Assembly: GCA_963576735.1 (NCBI GenBank)
Contig: OY755187.1
Location: forward strand, 2,914,001-2,978,000
Length of the DNA stretch: 64,000 nucleotides
Source: Bedellia somnulentella
Taxonomy: Eukaryota; Arthropoda; Insecta; Lepidoptera; Bedelliidae
Direction: 5' to 3'
This document shows, piece after piece, positions 10,572 to 20,987 of the stretch. The number at the start of each line of letters is the position of its first letter. Position 1 is the first letter of the stretch. The position numbers and the translations under genes were made by a program. The notes under the pieces were generated by a model, which was not told where the DNA came from, did not search any database, and saw nothing but the letters and a program-made list of their open reading frames with translations.

Positions 10572-11608
10572 ACATACATAGGTTATTGTAGCAACTTAAT
10601 AATTCCGTTGTACATGAATCTTAGCAACAATTCAATGAAATCATATTATCAATAGTGTATCATGACATCGATAACAAAACCTATTAATTAGAAATACTTC
10701 TTGATATTAAACATAATTAAATATCATAACCCTCACTTAACCTTTTGTTTGTGTGATTCTTGAATGAGGTCCATAGATGAATGTATGACTTGTAGAGGTT
10801 GCTGCGAAAGGACAAATATTAGGACATCCAAAAATTTTTGAAATACTAACATAAAACTTTTTTTGTTCTACCTGTATCTTGCAAGGCAAATATAGGATGT
10901 AAAAGTTTTATGTAGTACTGTAGTAGTGTTTCGTTTCCATAGAAGCTCGAAAGATAAAATCTGGGGTGAAAAAAGTTTTAAAGACCATAGTGAAACAGAA
11001 GTACGGTAGCATAGTAGGCGGTGAATCTTTTCGTTCACATACTAATTTAAAAGCTGTGCGTATGTGTTAAAGTTTAACAGTTAAACTATGTTTAATTAAT
11101 AAACTAACAACATAAATTACCATGTCTGAATATAATTACTACCAACCGTTTACGTTTTAGTATATGAGAATCCCATCGCCGATTTTAAAACATTCTAAAT
11201 CGAAAAAGTTCAATACGTTACGTTTTGGTATATTTGCCAACAAAAACACTTTTGAGTTGCCACATAAAAATCCTCCGATGTTGTCCATAATCGAAATGAG
11301 CAATCCAATTCAAAGGTTCAATAAAAATACGTATCCGTACGTAAACGTGAATGATACATGAATACTTTATATGAAATTGTATCGTTGGTCATGCTAGGGT
11401 ATTATCATTTTTAGTGCTCGCCACACCGTCAACGGTAGTATTCGGATGGAATTTTTGATTCACTGGCGACACAGGCGTGCTCCGATTGGCCGCTTTGAAT
11501 ATTGTATGAGCCAATCATTGCAATGCTCTTACCGCTGCATTCAAATTTTGAGTTCTCACTTTGTAATTCTAATACATTTTTTTAAAAACTTAATTTTCTT
11601 CTAGTATA

Positions 11609-11793
11609 GAAGGGTGTCTTAACAGGCGACTTAGAGTGTGGGTCTTTATTTTTTTGTTTTTGGGCGACGTGGTTGGGAACCAATCACCAACGATACTTTA
11701 TTTCTACTATCTTGTTCACTATCACCTTCCAAGTGTGGCTGAGGAGATTCTAGCTCTGCATCTCAAAAAGTTAGACTGAGTAAATGTGCGTGT
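11609..11793 (+). mobile_element. SINE1 remnant, subfamily B-like
   Basis: Starts AGGGTGTCTTAACAGGCGAC and still shows GGGCGACGTGGTTGGGAACC and CAACGATACTTTATTTCTAC. Both ends are eroded. Confidence 0.7.
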
Positions 11794-11998
11794 GACCCAA
11801 GTAGCGTCACATCCGTTTGATGCACATTCAAAGTCAACCTTGCCCTATAAATACATACAAAAATCCTTTTTCATGTCACTAAAAATACAAATCGATAGTC
11901 AGCTAGATCTGTGAAATTGGTATGCACATAAAAACATTGCATTTTCAACATGGAATCATGTGACTGTTTCGCATTACTAGTCTGCTTTTTAGTTTTTT

Positions 11999-12091
11999 GA
12001 CATACATATTATACTCACGGCTATAAAACCCAAAAAGGGAAAGCCAGAGTTTCAGAGCTAGAAACTCCTTAGCCACTTTTCTAATCATTTA
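11999..12091 (-). mobile_element. SINE1 3' fragment
   Basis: Only the 3' end is present, in reverse: ACTCACGGCTATAAAACCC through TAGCCACTTTTC. The 5' two thirds are missing. Confidence 0.75.
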
Positions 12092-13101
12092 AATAAGAAT
12101 CTTTAATGACTTAGCTAGTACAATTTCGACAAAAAAAATATATCATGTCCTTCTTCTTTAATTTCATACACAAAATAATACACCCACAATAATAAAATTC
12201 ATTATAATGATATTGGAAATTTCACACAAACCCCACACACCAATTAAGTTAAAGACACAACATTAAAAATATATTACTTTTAAAACAATGTCAGTACCAA
12301 CAAAAGATAAATAGAAAACATTAGCGCCCAAAAATATGACAAATGTTACGCCATTGTTAATGTTAGAAAACTTTTGTGGTCTATAATTAAGAGTTTTAGT
12401 AATCGACATAATATACTCACTTCGATAGTAAAAACCTTCAGGTCATCATTATGCATCTCTTTCACTTAGCTCGAGAGTAAAGGGGATGTGAAATTTGTAA
12501 GAACTGACCTTAATTATAAAAGTCATGAGTGGGCAAGTAGATTAAGCCATGAATGTACTAATGTAAAACAATTCATCTCTTTTATGAACAATTTAAAACA
12601 TCTTCTTTTGTGTGGTATAAGTATTGAAACCCGGTTACATGACTGGTGTATGCATGCTTTTTACGTAATGTGAACTTTTAAGTTGAGATCAAAAATATTT
12701 GAAAGCTGCACGTGATATGTTATTTTTATCAGAAAATTATCTTTTAAAAATATGCTATTTTCGACCATCTTATTTGTTTAAAAATATTGAAAATCCTTGG
12801 ACATTCATAACACTTTTTCTTTTATAAAAAACATTTTTGCAAATAGGCAGAAGCAATAATTTCTTAAATTGAGGGTATAAAGAAAAATCTTTGAAAATAA
12901 ACTTTACATCACAGGCCGTAGAAATTGACAAAAATCGTGTAAAGCCCAAAGTAAATACATGTGTGCAGACAACTTGTTTCCAGCTAGATTTAAGTGAAAT
13001 ATTAACGACTTCAAGAAAATTAGCAGTGCAATAAAATTATCCTTGTTACAAACCAACTTTAGCGCAAATGTTTCATAACCATAGACTAAAACGTAGATGA
13101 C

Positions 13102-13175
13102 ACATTGTGTGCCTTTGCTCGTGCGTCGACAATAGACAAGGTTCTACGACAATGCCGCTTTGTCAAAGACAATAC
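13102..13175. promoter_or_regulatory. Cluster of SOX-type motifs in SoxD intron (candidate)
   Basis: Within 74 bases there are six SOX-like cores: ATTGT near 13104, ACAATA at 13129, ACAAGG at 13135, ACAATG at 13149, CTTTGTC at 13158 and ACAATA at 13169, in mixed orientations. SOX proteins bind WWCAAWG. A dense cluster inside a SoxD intron could be an autoregulatory element, but A+T-rich DNA yields such cores by chance, so this is only a candidate. Confidence 0.25.
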
Positions 13176-13603
13176 GCTCTGTGCCACGATGATTGAGCGG
13201 GCTAACAACTAAAGTAATTGTTTAGTGTAAATTATCTTTGTCTCGGCTAATAGAGTTGGGTTTGTTCGAATTCATAATTAGTCCGTCAGCCAAGATATTT
13301 GTCGCCAACTCCGTACTTAAATAGTAACTTATTCGTTGTTTAGCTTATTGTTTTATCTCATAGTTTTACATATTGTTCGGTGAATGAGATGAACACTTTT
13401 GCTTTTGATTGTTAGCTTTTTAAATTATTCCATTGTTTTCTTTATGAGCTTATTTATTACTTTGCTATGGTAAGAGGTATAAATTTTGTGGTAGGCTAGT
13501 TAGATAACTAGCTAGGGAAAATGAACTTGATTGATGAAACTGACTTATATAAAAGTTAGACTATAGACTTAGACTGTAAAAAAGTTATCTGACTAACGAA
13601 TGT

Positions 13604-13700
13604 AAAGAGAAGTCGGTGGTTAGTGAGGTGGTCTTCCCTTAAGGAAGCTATCTGAACGAAAATGTCACAAGTTCGAATTTCTTTCGGCTTACTAATGCGT
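13604..13700 (+). mobile_element. tRNA-like SINE head (possible)
   Basis: GGTGGTTAGTGAGGTGG resembles a pol III A box and CAAGTTCGAATTTC matches a B box about 60 bases later. This arrangement is that of a decayed tRNA-derived SINE; the 3' end cannot be placed. Confidence 0.35.
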
Positions 13701-14259
13701 AAATACCAATACTATTCGTGATTTTTATACTTTAGTACTTTGTGGCTTACTTGATATTCGAGTAATAATTATGCATGTTATACTTTATAACATATTTCAT
13801 TCGCTTATTAGCAGTCACATAAATCATGTGCAAGTTATTTTTACCTATTTTATCCAGTTAGTATTCGAGCCTATCTTTTCCATATTTACCTTTTCAATTC
13901 ATTCTTATAATAAGTTTATTCATTTAACCATACCACAATAATAAGTTGATGCATAATAAAAAAACGAGAAGAAAATAGAAATTGTATCGCCACAATTGTT
14001 TAGCATAGTTAGTTTTTGCATTGCATCTTTGCTGACGGTACACTCAATAAAACTGACATGACGCGATGAACTACCGAGTTAAATAACCATGAATGTTTCC
14101 GTGAATGTTACGTGAAAGAATTATATGGGTACGATGTACGGAGGAAATAAAGTTTGTAGCATTTGTGTAAGGGTAAACTCTTAAAGTGGAGCAAGAAGCG
14201 AAAGCTTTATTTATCATAGTGGCTTGTAGATCAAATATTTGTTACAATGCAAGTGAGGA

Positions 14260-14416
14260 GGCCTGCCCCCTATCACGTGAGTACACTGTCCATGCAAAAC
14301 GTGGGTACTCTGAACACCAGGTGACAAAGTCACGTGATGTTCAAAAAGTATTAGTACCTCTGCCAACCCCTTCGGGGATATTCGGCGTGAACGTTTATGT
14401 CATGTTATGTTATGCT
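14260..14416 (+). mobile_element. SINE3 copy, 5'-truncated, with TSD
   Basis: Nearly identical to the last 155 bases of the full SINE3 at 34004, including ACCAGGTGACAAAGTCACGT and the CCCCTTCGGGG stem-loop. It ends in a TTATG tail. AGTGAGGA is repeated at 14252-14259 and 14417-14424. The tRNA-like head is absent, as expected from incomplete reverse transcription. The open frame across it (14186-14455) is incidental. Confidence 0.88.
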
Positions 14417-16146
14417 AGTGAGGACACTTTATTAGGAAACTTCACTTCTATATGATCGTATAATCAAACCTTATATCGTCGCAAAAAATTACTCCCATAA
14501 AAAAATAATATATAATGCAAACGTTACTTGGAGTCTAATATACAAATTAAATAAACATAAATTATTCCCATATAACTTAAGGTTTTTTATCCCATTTTTA
14601 TTTAACAATTTAAGAACATTGCAACTTGTTCTAATCCATTCGGACCAAGCTTCAAAAATGTTTCAACTATTTATGTAAAAAAACCTAGAAAAAACATTAC
14701 TAAAACCTATTTTTTCCGTCTACATTACTAGATTTACGATAGTCATATCCATATTTACCTCTCGCCGCCTCGACGTAGTCGCAAGGGGAGCAAACAAGAC
14801 GAATGGCAAGCCCACCGCTGTTGTTCTCAGTTAAGGGATTTTTTATTGTTCGCAGACAAATTGTCTGAGGTGGCAACCCTGGCTTGCATATTTTATGTGG
14901 TCGTATGATGGGTACTCGCGGTTGCGTTACTATCAGACTGTTTTGTTTGCTCTATTGTTCGACTGTTTAAGCATGATGGATGTAAGCTTTAGCCTGTTGA
15001 TTTAATATGTTTTTTTTTGTTCGATGGCTGTGGTTTACTTCAAATAGTTTTACTTAGAAATAGGAGACTAGGCTGTCTAGGCTAAATCTTAGCCTATTCT
15101 GTGTGAAACAAAAACAAATGCTCATTTATGCTGAATGAAACGAAAAATTATGTTAAAAGGGAAGTGAGTATTTAATGAACGAGATCACAAGCCAAATATA
15201 ATATCAAAACATAATAACCGACTAATTAAAAAACAATTAATCACGCGATTATTGAAAGAAAAATGTAAAAAGATGCCCATTAAAAGATTCACCGCATATT
15301 GGAAGTCTCGAATCTCGGAATAATAAGAAAGCAATTATTTTCTCATTTACCGCGCAAGGACTGATCAAAGGACTCGTAAGAAGTTTGATCGAATGCCAGG
15401 AGAAAATCAAAGTAACTTCGCCAATATTGAAAGAATGAAGTTGAGAAGATTATATTTTTCACAATTATTATGTCGTCAGATGGGTGTGACGGACGGAATT
15501 GAATTTTGAAAAGAATCCGGCTTCTTTGTAACGCGTTTAGATACAGGGTGCGTTTGGGTTTGTTTAAAACGTCTTTTTAAATTTCTTATTTTGCAATCAA
15601 GTATTTAATACACCTTTGCTTGTACATATCTTTAGTTACAGTTAAACTATATGCAGTCAATAATCTTAAAATCTAAAAGGCTAAGGTTTTTTTTATTTTA
15701 AATTACAGAACAAATAAAGTACTATACTTCACTAAAGCACGCACTAATTCCAGTAGTAATGGCAATATTAGTTATGATTTTCAAATTGGACTTTCTAAAT
15801 AGTCCGAACTTCAAACTCTGACCTTATATCTCATTCTATACTACATAATAAAATCACGAACCAACCGCGCTATACTCATTCCGATTGCATAACGTATCTA
15901 AGGAGCAGCCTGTGAATACTCGCGTCATCCCCACAGCATGCATTTTAATGACATCACCCCAAGCTCAGACGAAACCATTGAGTCTCGGATCTCGACTTAT
16001 GCGTTGTCTTTGGCTATTAATATTTATTGTTGCAATTATTTGAAAATTATATTCTTATTAGAGAGAAAAAAGTCATTAAGGCTTCTTAGTAACAGACTAC
16101 AATAAAAATCGTTAGCTGCAGTTAGACGTGTAATGAAATATGTAAG

Positions 16147-16345
16147 TACATACAAACATATAGCCCCGATCTCCATATCCCAAAAAAGGATAGCCAGAGC
16201 TTCAGAGCAGTTTCATTGGTGGTGGGTCTCCACTCCAGCCTCCTCGCCCAAAACCACTTAAAAAGCACCATACTCTTAGTCACTTTTTATGACACCCGTG
16301 GTAGAAAAGGTTAGTGATATTCTAAGCCGGAACTGCACGGCATAC
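16147..16345 (-). mobile_element. SINE1 copy, diverged
   Basis: Starts ACATACAAACATATAGCC and ends CTAAGCCGGAACTGCACGGC. The middle is shortened between CTTCAGAGC and CATTGGTGGTGGG. Confidence 0.75.
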
Positions 16346-16376
16346 TTGCTTACTTAATTATAATTAAATCAATTGA

Positions 16377-16821
16377 CCTTCCCATTTGTCAAGGTCTGCG
16401 GCTCAGGCTGGAGCTGCGGCTCATGAAGCCGAGGGTCTTAAGAAACGTAAGTATGGCTTCCTTGACGAAAGCCATATTTTTGTTCCTTTTGCTGTAGAGA
16501 CCCTCGGCCCATGGGGTCCAGATGCGCGTAGATTATTCAAGGATATATCTACGCGCCTTGTTGAAACTAGTGGGGATCCTAGGGCTGGCACATACTTTGC
16601 CCAAAGAATAAGTATTGCCGTACAAAGAGGCAATGCAGCTAGCCTTTTGGGAACCCTTCCCCCTAGCGGCAGTGATTTTGAAAATATTTTTTATATTGTT
16701 TAATTATTATTTCTATCTTTTGTATATATATTTAAAACTCATAGATTAAGGTTATTCTGTTTTATTAAATTTAGTGTACTCAGTGCTTGTATTATATTTG
16801 CTTCTTGGTTGTGTAATAAAA
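16377..16821 (+). mobile_element. 5'-truncated non-LTR retrotransposon with 15-bp TSD
   Basis: AATTAAATCAATTGA is repeated perfectly at 16362-16376 and 16822-16836. The insert is 445 bp: the C-terminal end of a LINE open reading frame, a 118-bp 3' untranslated part, and a short AATAAAAA tail. A perfect duplication and an intact frame point to a fairly recent event. The source element's reverse transcriptase domain is not present. Confidence 0.85.
16386..16703 (+). pseudogene. C-terminal tail of a LINE reverse-transcriptase protein (fragment)
   Basis: The frame is open from the insertion boundary at 16377 and stops at 16701-16703. It encodes about 105 residues containing KYGFLDESHIFVPFAVETLG, then GDPRAGTYFAQRISIAVQRG and NAASLLGT. 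I recognise this pattern (F.PVAVET.G, then QRIS.A.QRGNA) as the conserved extreme C-terminus of many invertebrate non-LTR retrotransposon proteins. There is no real start codon; the first residues follow directly from the target site. The fragment lacks endonuclease and reverse transcriptase and cannot be functional. I cannot assign the clade with confidence. Confidence 0.75.
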
Positions 16822-16963
16822 AATTAAATCAATTGAATGGAAATCCAGGAGAAGTAGTATGAAAAACATCAAAAAATAAAAAGCTTGTGAAAGAGTTCGG
16901 ATGTAAAAACAAAAGAACCTGTTTTTTTCTTCACATTTAATCTAAAAACAATACATTATATTT

Positions 16964-17004
16964 GCGACCCTATTTCCCAATTGGGGTTAAAAAACTAGGG
17001 TCGC
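16964..17004. repeat. Nested inverted repeat
   Basis: GCGACCCTA at 16964-16972 pairs exactly with TAGGGTCGC at 16996-17004. Inside the loop is a perfect palindrome, CCCAATTGGG, at 16976-16985. The GC-rich arms stand out from the A+T-rich surroundings. It may be a remnant of a small element. Confidence 0.6.
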
Positions 17005-17344
17005 TAATAGAGTTCAGCTACTCGATTCCAATGTTTGTTCGAATCGATTCGATTATCGCGGATCAGAGAACATTTTAGTTCGTATTTGTTTTTTTTTGGG
17101 ACATTACTTTTTTATGCAAGAGAACTTTGTTTTAGGTCCTTCAAAGTGGCAATCGATTCTTCTGTCTGAATTATTGTTAGTGAGAATGCAAAGATATAAT
17201 GATTTGTAAGTTGTTGTGACTTATTCAAAATATATAATTCACGAGCCACATTTTGTCACCAAACTCCTCCGAAACGGGTAAACCAATTAAAAATGAAATT
17301 ATGCCTTCACAAACGGTTTATAGAACTGAGAATACTAAACTAAA

Positions 17345-17590
17345 CATACATACATATACTCACGGCTATAAATCCCTAAAAGGGGTTGCCAGAGCTGAGA
17401 AATTAGAAATTTCTCAGCCACTTTTGGAAGTTGAGTGGGGAAAAGATGGTAGAATAAAGGTTGTTGGTGATGGGTCTACAACCGCATCGCCCAAAAATCC
17501 CTTAAAAGCCCCAATTCCGTTAGTCGCTTCTTACGTACAGCCACCGGAAGAAATGGGGTAGTGCTATTCTAAACCGACACTACACGGCAA
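17345..17590 (-). mobile_element. SINE1 copy with 11-bp TSD
   Basis: Runs from a CATA tract and ACTCACGGCTATAAATCCC to CCGACACTACACGGC. ACTAAACTAAA is repeated at 17334-17344 and 17591-17601. Confidence 0.9.
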
Positions 17591-17649
17591 ACTAAACTAA
17601 AACTTAACTATAACTAAACTATTTTTTATTCCTATGTTATAAGGATTGT

Positions 17650-17722
17650 ACACCGATATAATACACATATAAATCACATCCAAGACTAGGAAACAGTCAT
17701 TTACGCTCATCACATAAATGAA
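17650..17722 (-). mobile_element. SINE4 3' fragment
   Basis: Shares CACATATAAATCACATCC, AAGACTAGGAAACAGTC and CTCATCACATAAAT, in order, with the SINE4 copy at 28895. The tRNA-like head is missing. Confidence 0.6.
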
Positions 17723-18979
17723 CTGATGTATACCAAATCGATGATATACTTAATATCTCTACGTTACGATATGTGTGCAGTTCCCGTGTATATTTCACAA
17801 TTTATTTTATGGACGTTATACTTTGCAACTGTTTGTATATCTCCCTTTTTATTATTGCTTGAGACATTTAATTTATTATATAATAAAAGAAATCATGGAA
17901 GCGTACTCTGTAAAGGTTACTAGATCACTCGTGAACCAGACATGTTTACACTCAAATTTAACGGTCTTTATAATCCCCAAAACTTGCTTTCATATTCATA
18001 TGCCAATCATTGATTATATCTTTAGGATATTTGTAAATGTAATAAAGGTTGTGGTCTCAATTTGAAGGTCCCATATCTACTCATAATTATGAAAAAAAAC
18101 ACTGCCGATTTTAAATACTTTTAGCAACTAAAAGGCTCTGAAAAGTTGATATTATTTCAACCTATTTCTTCAAAAGCGCCAAGTTCTTAGTCTAGGACAC
18201 TACAGTAGACTCTAAGGTAGTACATTTTTTTTAAACCTATATGAAACAGCAAATAATAAATGGTTTAGCCCTTGACCTTGTGATAAAAGGTTCAAATTAT
18301 TTTTAGAGCCGTGTGTCACCGTGTCGCTATATCATTGAGCATAAATTCTCTACCCATTTAGTCAGTATTATTCTAAATACACATTCATATTAAATACGTC
18401 CCACCACTGTACAAAAAAAATACATTAAATTAACATCATAAAACGACACATCAAAACTCATTACAAAACAAACACTGGCACAAAATATTCCGTTCAATTA
18501 AAAAACAAACTGCCTAAAAAGTATTTCTACAATGAGGTCGACATTCATTTAAAGTCCTTTTTTAAAGCAGTTGTCTCAAAGACAATGAGACTGCCTTTCA
18601 CGTTAAAAAGAAAGTATATCGAACCAGTTATATTGTTGAATTTCGGAAAAAAATATGCCCTTTTTGCTCTCCGATATTCACTGATTGGATTCTGCATGGC
18701 GTAATACCAGCTGTCAATGTAATGTGAAGATAATGAGGATGTGATTTTGAGCCTTAATTAACGGGCTATGTAAATTTATGTTATAATTATAATATTAACG
18801 TGTCATTTCGATTTTGATGTGAATCAATGGTCATAAATTTGTTTTCAGATATGTAAAGGTTTATTTTAGGTTAAGATCTGTGATTATAGCAAAATGAGAC
18901 TTTTATAAATGTATAGTTTGTAGTCTCAATTTTTTTATTATTAATTAGATCGCAGTTGTAAAACATTAACAGACTTCTT

Positions 18980-19110
18980 TGTATTTCTACCATCTTGTCT
19001 TCAACAGATCGTAAAAACTTTCAAAAGTGGCTGAAGAGTTTTTAGCTCTAAAACTCTGTCCTACCCCTTTTTTGGATGTATGGGCGTGCGTATATGTATT
19101 GTATATGTAT
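18980..19110 (+). mobile_element. SINE1 3' half, older copy
   Basis: Starts near TTTCTACCATCTTGTCTTC and ends GCGTGCGTATATGTATTG. A full SINE1 begins immediately after it, so the later copy seems to have landed in the tail of this one. Confidence 0.7.
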
Positions 19111-19111
19111 T

Positions 19112-19372
19112 GCTGTGTAGTATCGGCTTAGAATAACACTACACGATTTCTGCCGGTAGGTGTACGTAAGAGGCGACTAACGGTATTGAGGCTTTTAAGG
19201 GATTTTTGGGCGATGCGGTTGGAGACCCATCACCAACAACCTTTATTTTGCCATCTTGTCTCCACTCAACTTTCCAAAAGTGGCTGCGGAATTTCTAGTT
19301 CCTTAGCTCTGGCTGCCCCTTCTAGAGACTTATAGACGTGAGTATATGTATGTATGTATGAGTATATGTATG
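19112..19372 (+). mobile_element. SINE1 copy, full length, beside SoxD exon
   Basis: Subfamily A from CTGTGTAGTATCGGCTTAG to a doubled GAGTATATGTATG tail. It ends 96 bases before the SoxD exon acceptor, so the polypyrimidine tract of that exon lies just outside it. Confidence 0.88.
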
Positions 19373-19467
19373 TTCTTTACAAAAAACACGATCAGCTACG
19401 CAATCACCTATTAAGAAGCACTCATCCAATTCAAAATTCTTCTTCTAATTGTTTTTTTTTAACCCAG

Positions 19468-19612
19468 CGATCGCCGAGGAGTTCTGGACGCGGCGGCACT
19501 TCACGCACTGGCCGGCGAAAGTGTTCTAGAGAAGGAGCGACATCTATCGGAAATGATACTACAACTTCAAATGGTTAGAGAGCAACTTTTGGCTCAGCAG
19601 GAACATGCTAAG
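19468..19612 (+). CDS. SoxD: SoxD transcription factor, second coding exon (coiled-coil start)
   Basis: This 145-base exon supplies the last base of a split codon and 48 further residues. Read in the frame carried over from the exon at 4103, it contains the segment MILQLQMVREQLLA, which closely follows the vertebrate SOX5/SOX6 segment at the start of the leucine-zipper/coiled-coil region used for homo- and heterodimerisation. Upstream of it is a run of D, A, L and E residues ending in EKERHLS. The acceptor is a T-run then AACCCAG at 19461-19467, and the donor AAG/GTAAGT at 19613 leaves phase 0. In the other frames the stretch is short or stopped, so this frame is preferred. The glutamine-rich continuation and the HMG box are not in the window. 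Confidence 0.88.
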
Positions 19613-20337
19613 GTAAGTGAGATTTTTGCTTTTATATGTTTTTATGACAGCAGCTAGGAGGACTCAAAGATTGTCAGTTCTATAGCAATTATTCCAGTTC
19701 CACTTAGACTAAATATTCCCGCCATGTATTCACATAGGAGTGACAGAGGTACTTATATTCCAAATGTCACATGTCATTATTTCACCTAGTGTTCAGAGAA
19801 CCCACATTTTGGACAATGCATTAACAGGAGGAAAAAGCAAGCCTACTAATAAATAAGTTCATTTCCGCCATGTGGGTTTTCTCACAATATTATTCCTTAA
19901 CGTTAATTACCTTGAAAATTAATCACACACATGACCTAAGGAAAGTAACCCATAGGCGTATATTTATATAAATTAAAAGTAGTTGTAATTAAGACATGAT
20001 ATATTTTATATATGTTACCCCCCCTATATAAGAATAAAATCTCAGCGTCTAAGTATCAAACTAACACGTAAAATCAGAACCGATATCACCATTTCCGACG
20101 ACACCGCAAGCAGAATGTTTTAAAACTGCAAAAGAACATTGAATTCGTATCTAATTAATATTGCATTGGTATTCCTGACCTCCCCTTTCAATAGAACAAA
20201 GTTTTTGTCTCTGTGGACCCGTCTGCTTTGCATGCTAACTCGGGCCAAAGGACGAGCGACTACGGGTAGAGTTTGATTCGGCCATTTTGTTAAAAAATAA
20301 TATATTTTATAATGTTAACTGTTATTGTTTTATACTA

Positions 20338-20503
20338 TATAGTGTCGGCTTAGAATAGTACTACTCCATTTCTTTACATGGGTGATCGTACGAGGCGACT
20401 AAGGGAATGGGGGCTTTTTAAGTCAGTTTTGGACGATACGGTTGGAGACCCATGACCAAAAACATTTTACATTTTTTTCCCTACTTAACTTCCAAGAGTG
20501 TGT
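20338..20503 (+). mobile_element. SINE1 copy, 3'-truncated
   Basis: Begins ATAGTGTCGGCTTAGAATAG and fades after CTTAACTTCCAAGAGTG. It carries the C-form ATCGTACGAGGCGACTAAGG variants but lacks the stem-loop and TATG tail. Confidence 0.75.
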
Positions 20504-20633
20504 ATTTCATCTTCTTGAACCATAAATTCTAGTATTTTAAATAATCTCATACAATAACTTAGTGCATTGTGACTTTTTAAATGATCTTTGGGAAATGAAA
20601 TTCATCATCATCATGTAGTCCTGTTATCCCTCA

Positions 20634-20903
20634 TCAGGGACATAGGGCCCTAAGAAGAGATCTCCATTTTTCTCGATCTTGTACGGCAGCTTCCAGGTCC
20701 TTCCAGCTGAGTTCAGTTGATGCAGCCTCTTTTTCAACTGAGCGCCTCCAAGTGGTACGGGGGCGACCCGGCCTTCTTTTGCCATACGCTTGCCACTTTA
20801 ACCCTTGTTTGGTTAGATGATTGTCTGGTCTTCTCAGTACATGTCCAATCCAGCGCCATTTCCTCATAAGGATCTCCTTGTCGATGGGCTTTTGGTCAGT
20901 CAA
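20634..20903 (-). pseudogene. RTE-type retrotransposon protein, C-terminal fragment
   Basis: Encodes about 89 residues with RKWRWIGHVLRRP, then GKRRPGRPRTTWRR, then LEAAVQDREKWRSLLRALCP before the stop. This is the familiar C-terminus of RTE-like endonuclease/reverse-transcriptase proteins. In the same frame, homology continues upstream to about 20960 (RILGIFWPRTITN). There a TGA stands where the fold-back copy still has CGA, so a CpG-type mutation created the stop. The reverse transcriptase and endonuclease domains are absent; it is a dead fragment. Confidence 0.85.
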
Positions 20904-20947
20904 CTCCCACAGCCTTACGTTTGTTATGGTTCGCGGCCAGAAGATTC

Positions 20948-20987
20948 CCAGAATGCGTCATAAACATTTGTTTACGACGCATTCTGG
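20948..20987. repeat. Fold-back at 5' end of the RTE fragment
   Basis: CCAGAATGCGTCATAAACA (20948-20966) and its near-exact reverse complement (20969-20987) are separated by two bases; 18 of 19 positions pair. The left arm is RTE coding sequence, and the right arm is an inverted copy of it at the truncation point. Confidence 0.85.

Larger units (their letters stand above)
4609..19467 (+). other. SoxD: SoxD intron between first two coding exons (14.9 kb)
   Basis: Bounded by a GTAAGT donor at 4609 and an acceptor at 19467 made of a T-run then AACCCAG. It contains SINE1, SINE2, SINE3 and SINE4 copies, the Harbinger-like pair, the 63-bp minisatellite and a truncated LINE. The stretches 4609-5650, 10585-11600 and 12092-16146 are otherwise A+T-rich and hold no gene; the last includes a SOX-motif cluster at 13102, a tRNA-like SINE head at 13604 and a truncated SINE3. 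Confidence 0.75.

Noticed and set aside
14186..14455. 89-residue ORF ending in PLPTPSGIFGVNVYVMLCYA
   Set aside because: It is the translation of a SINE3 copy; the same text appears in reverse from the copy at 60780.
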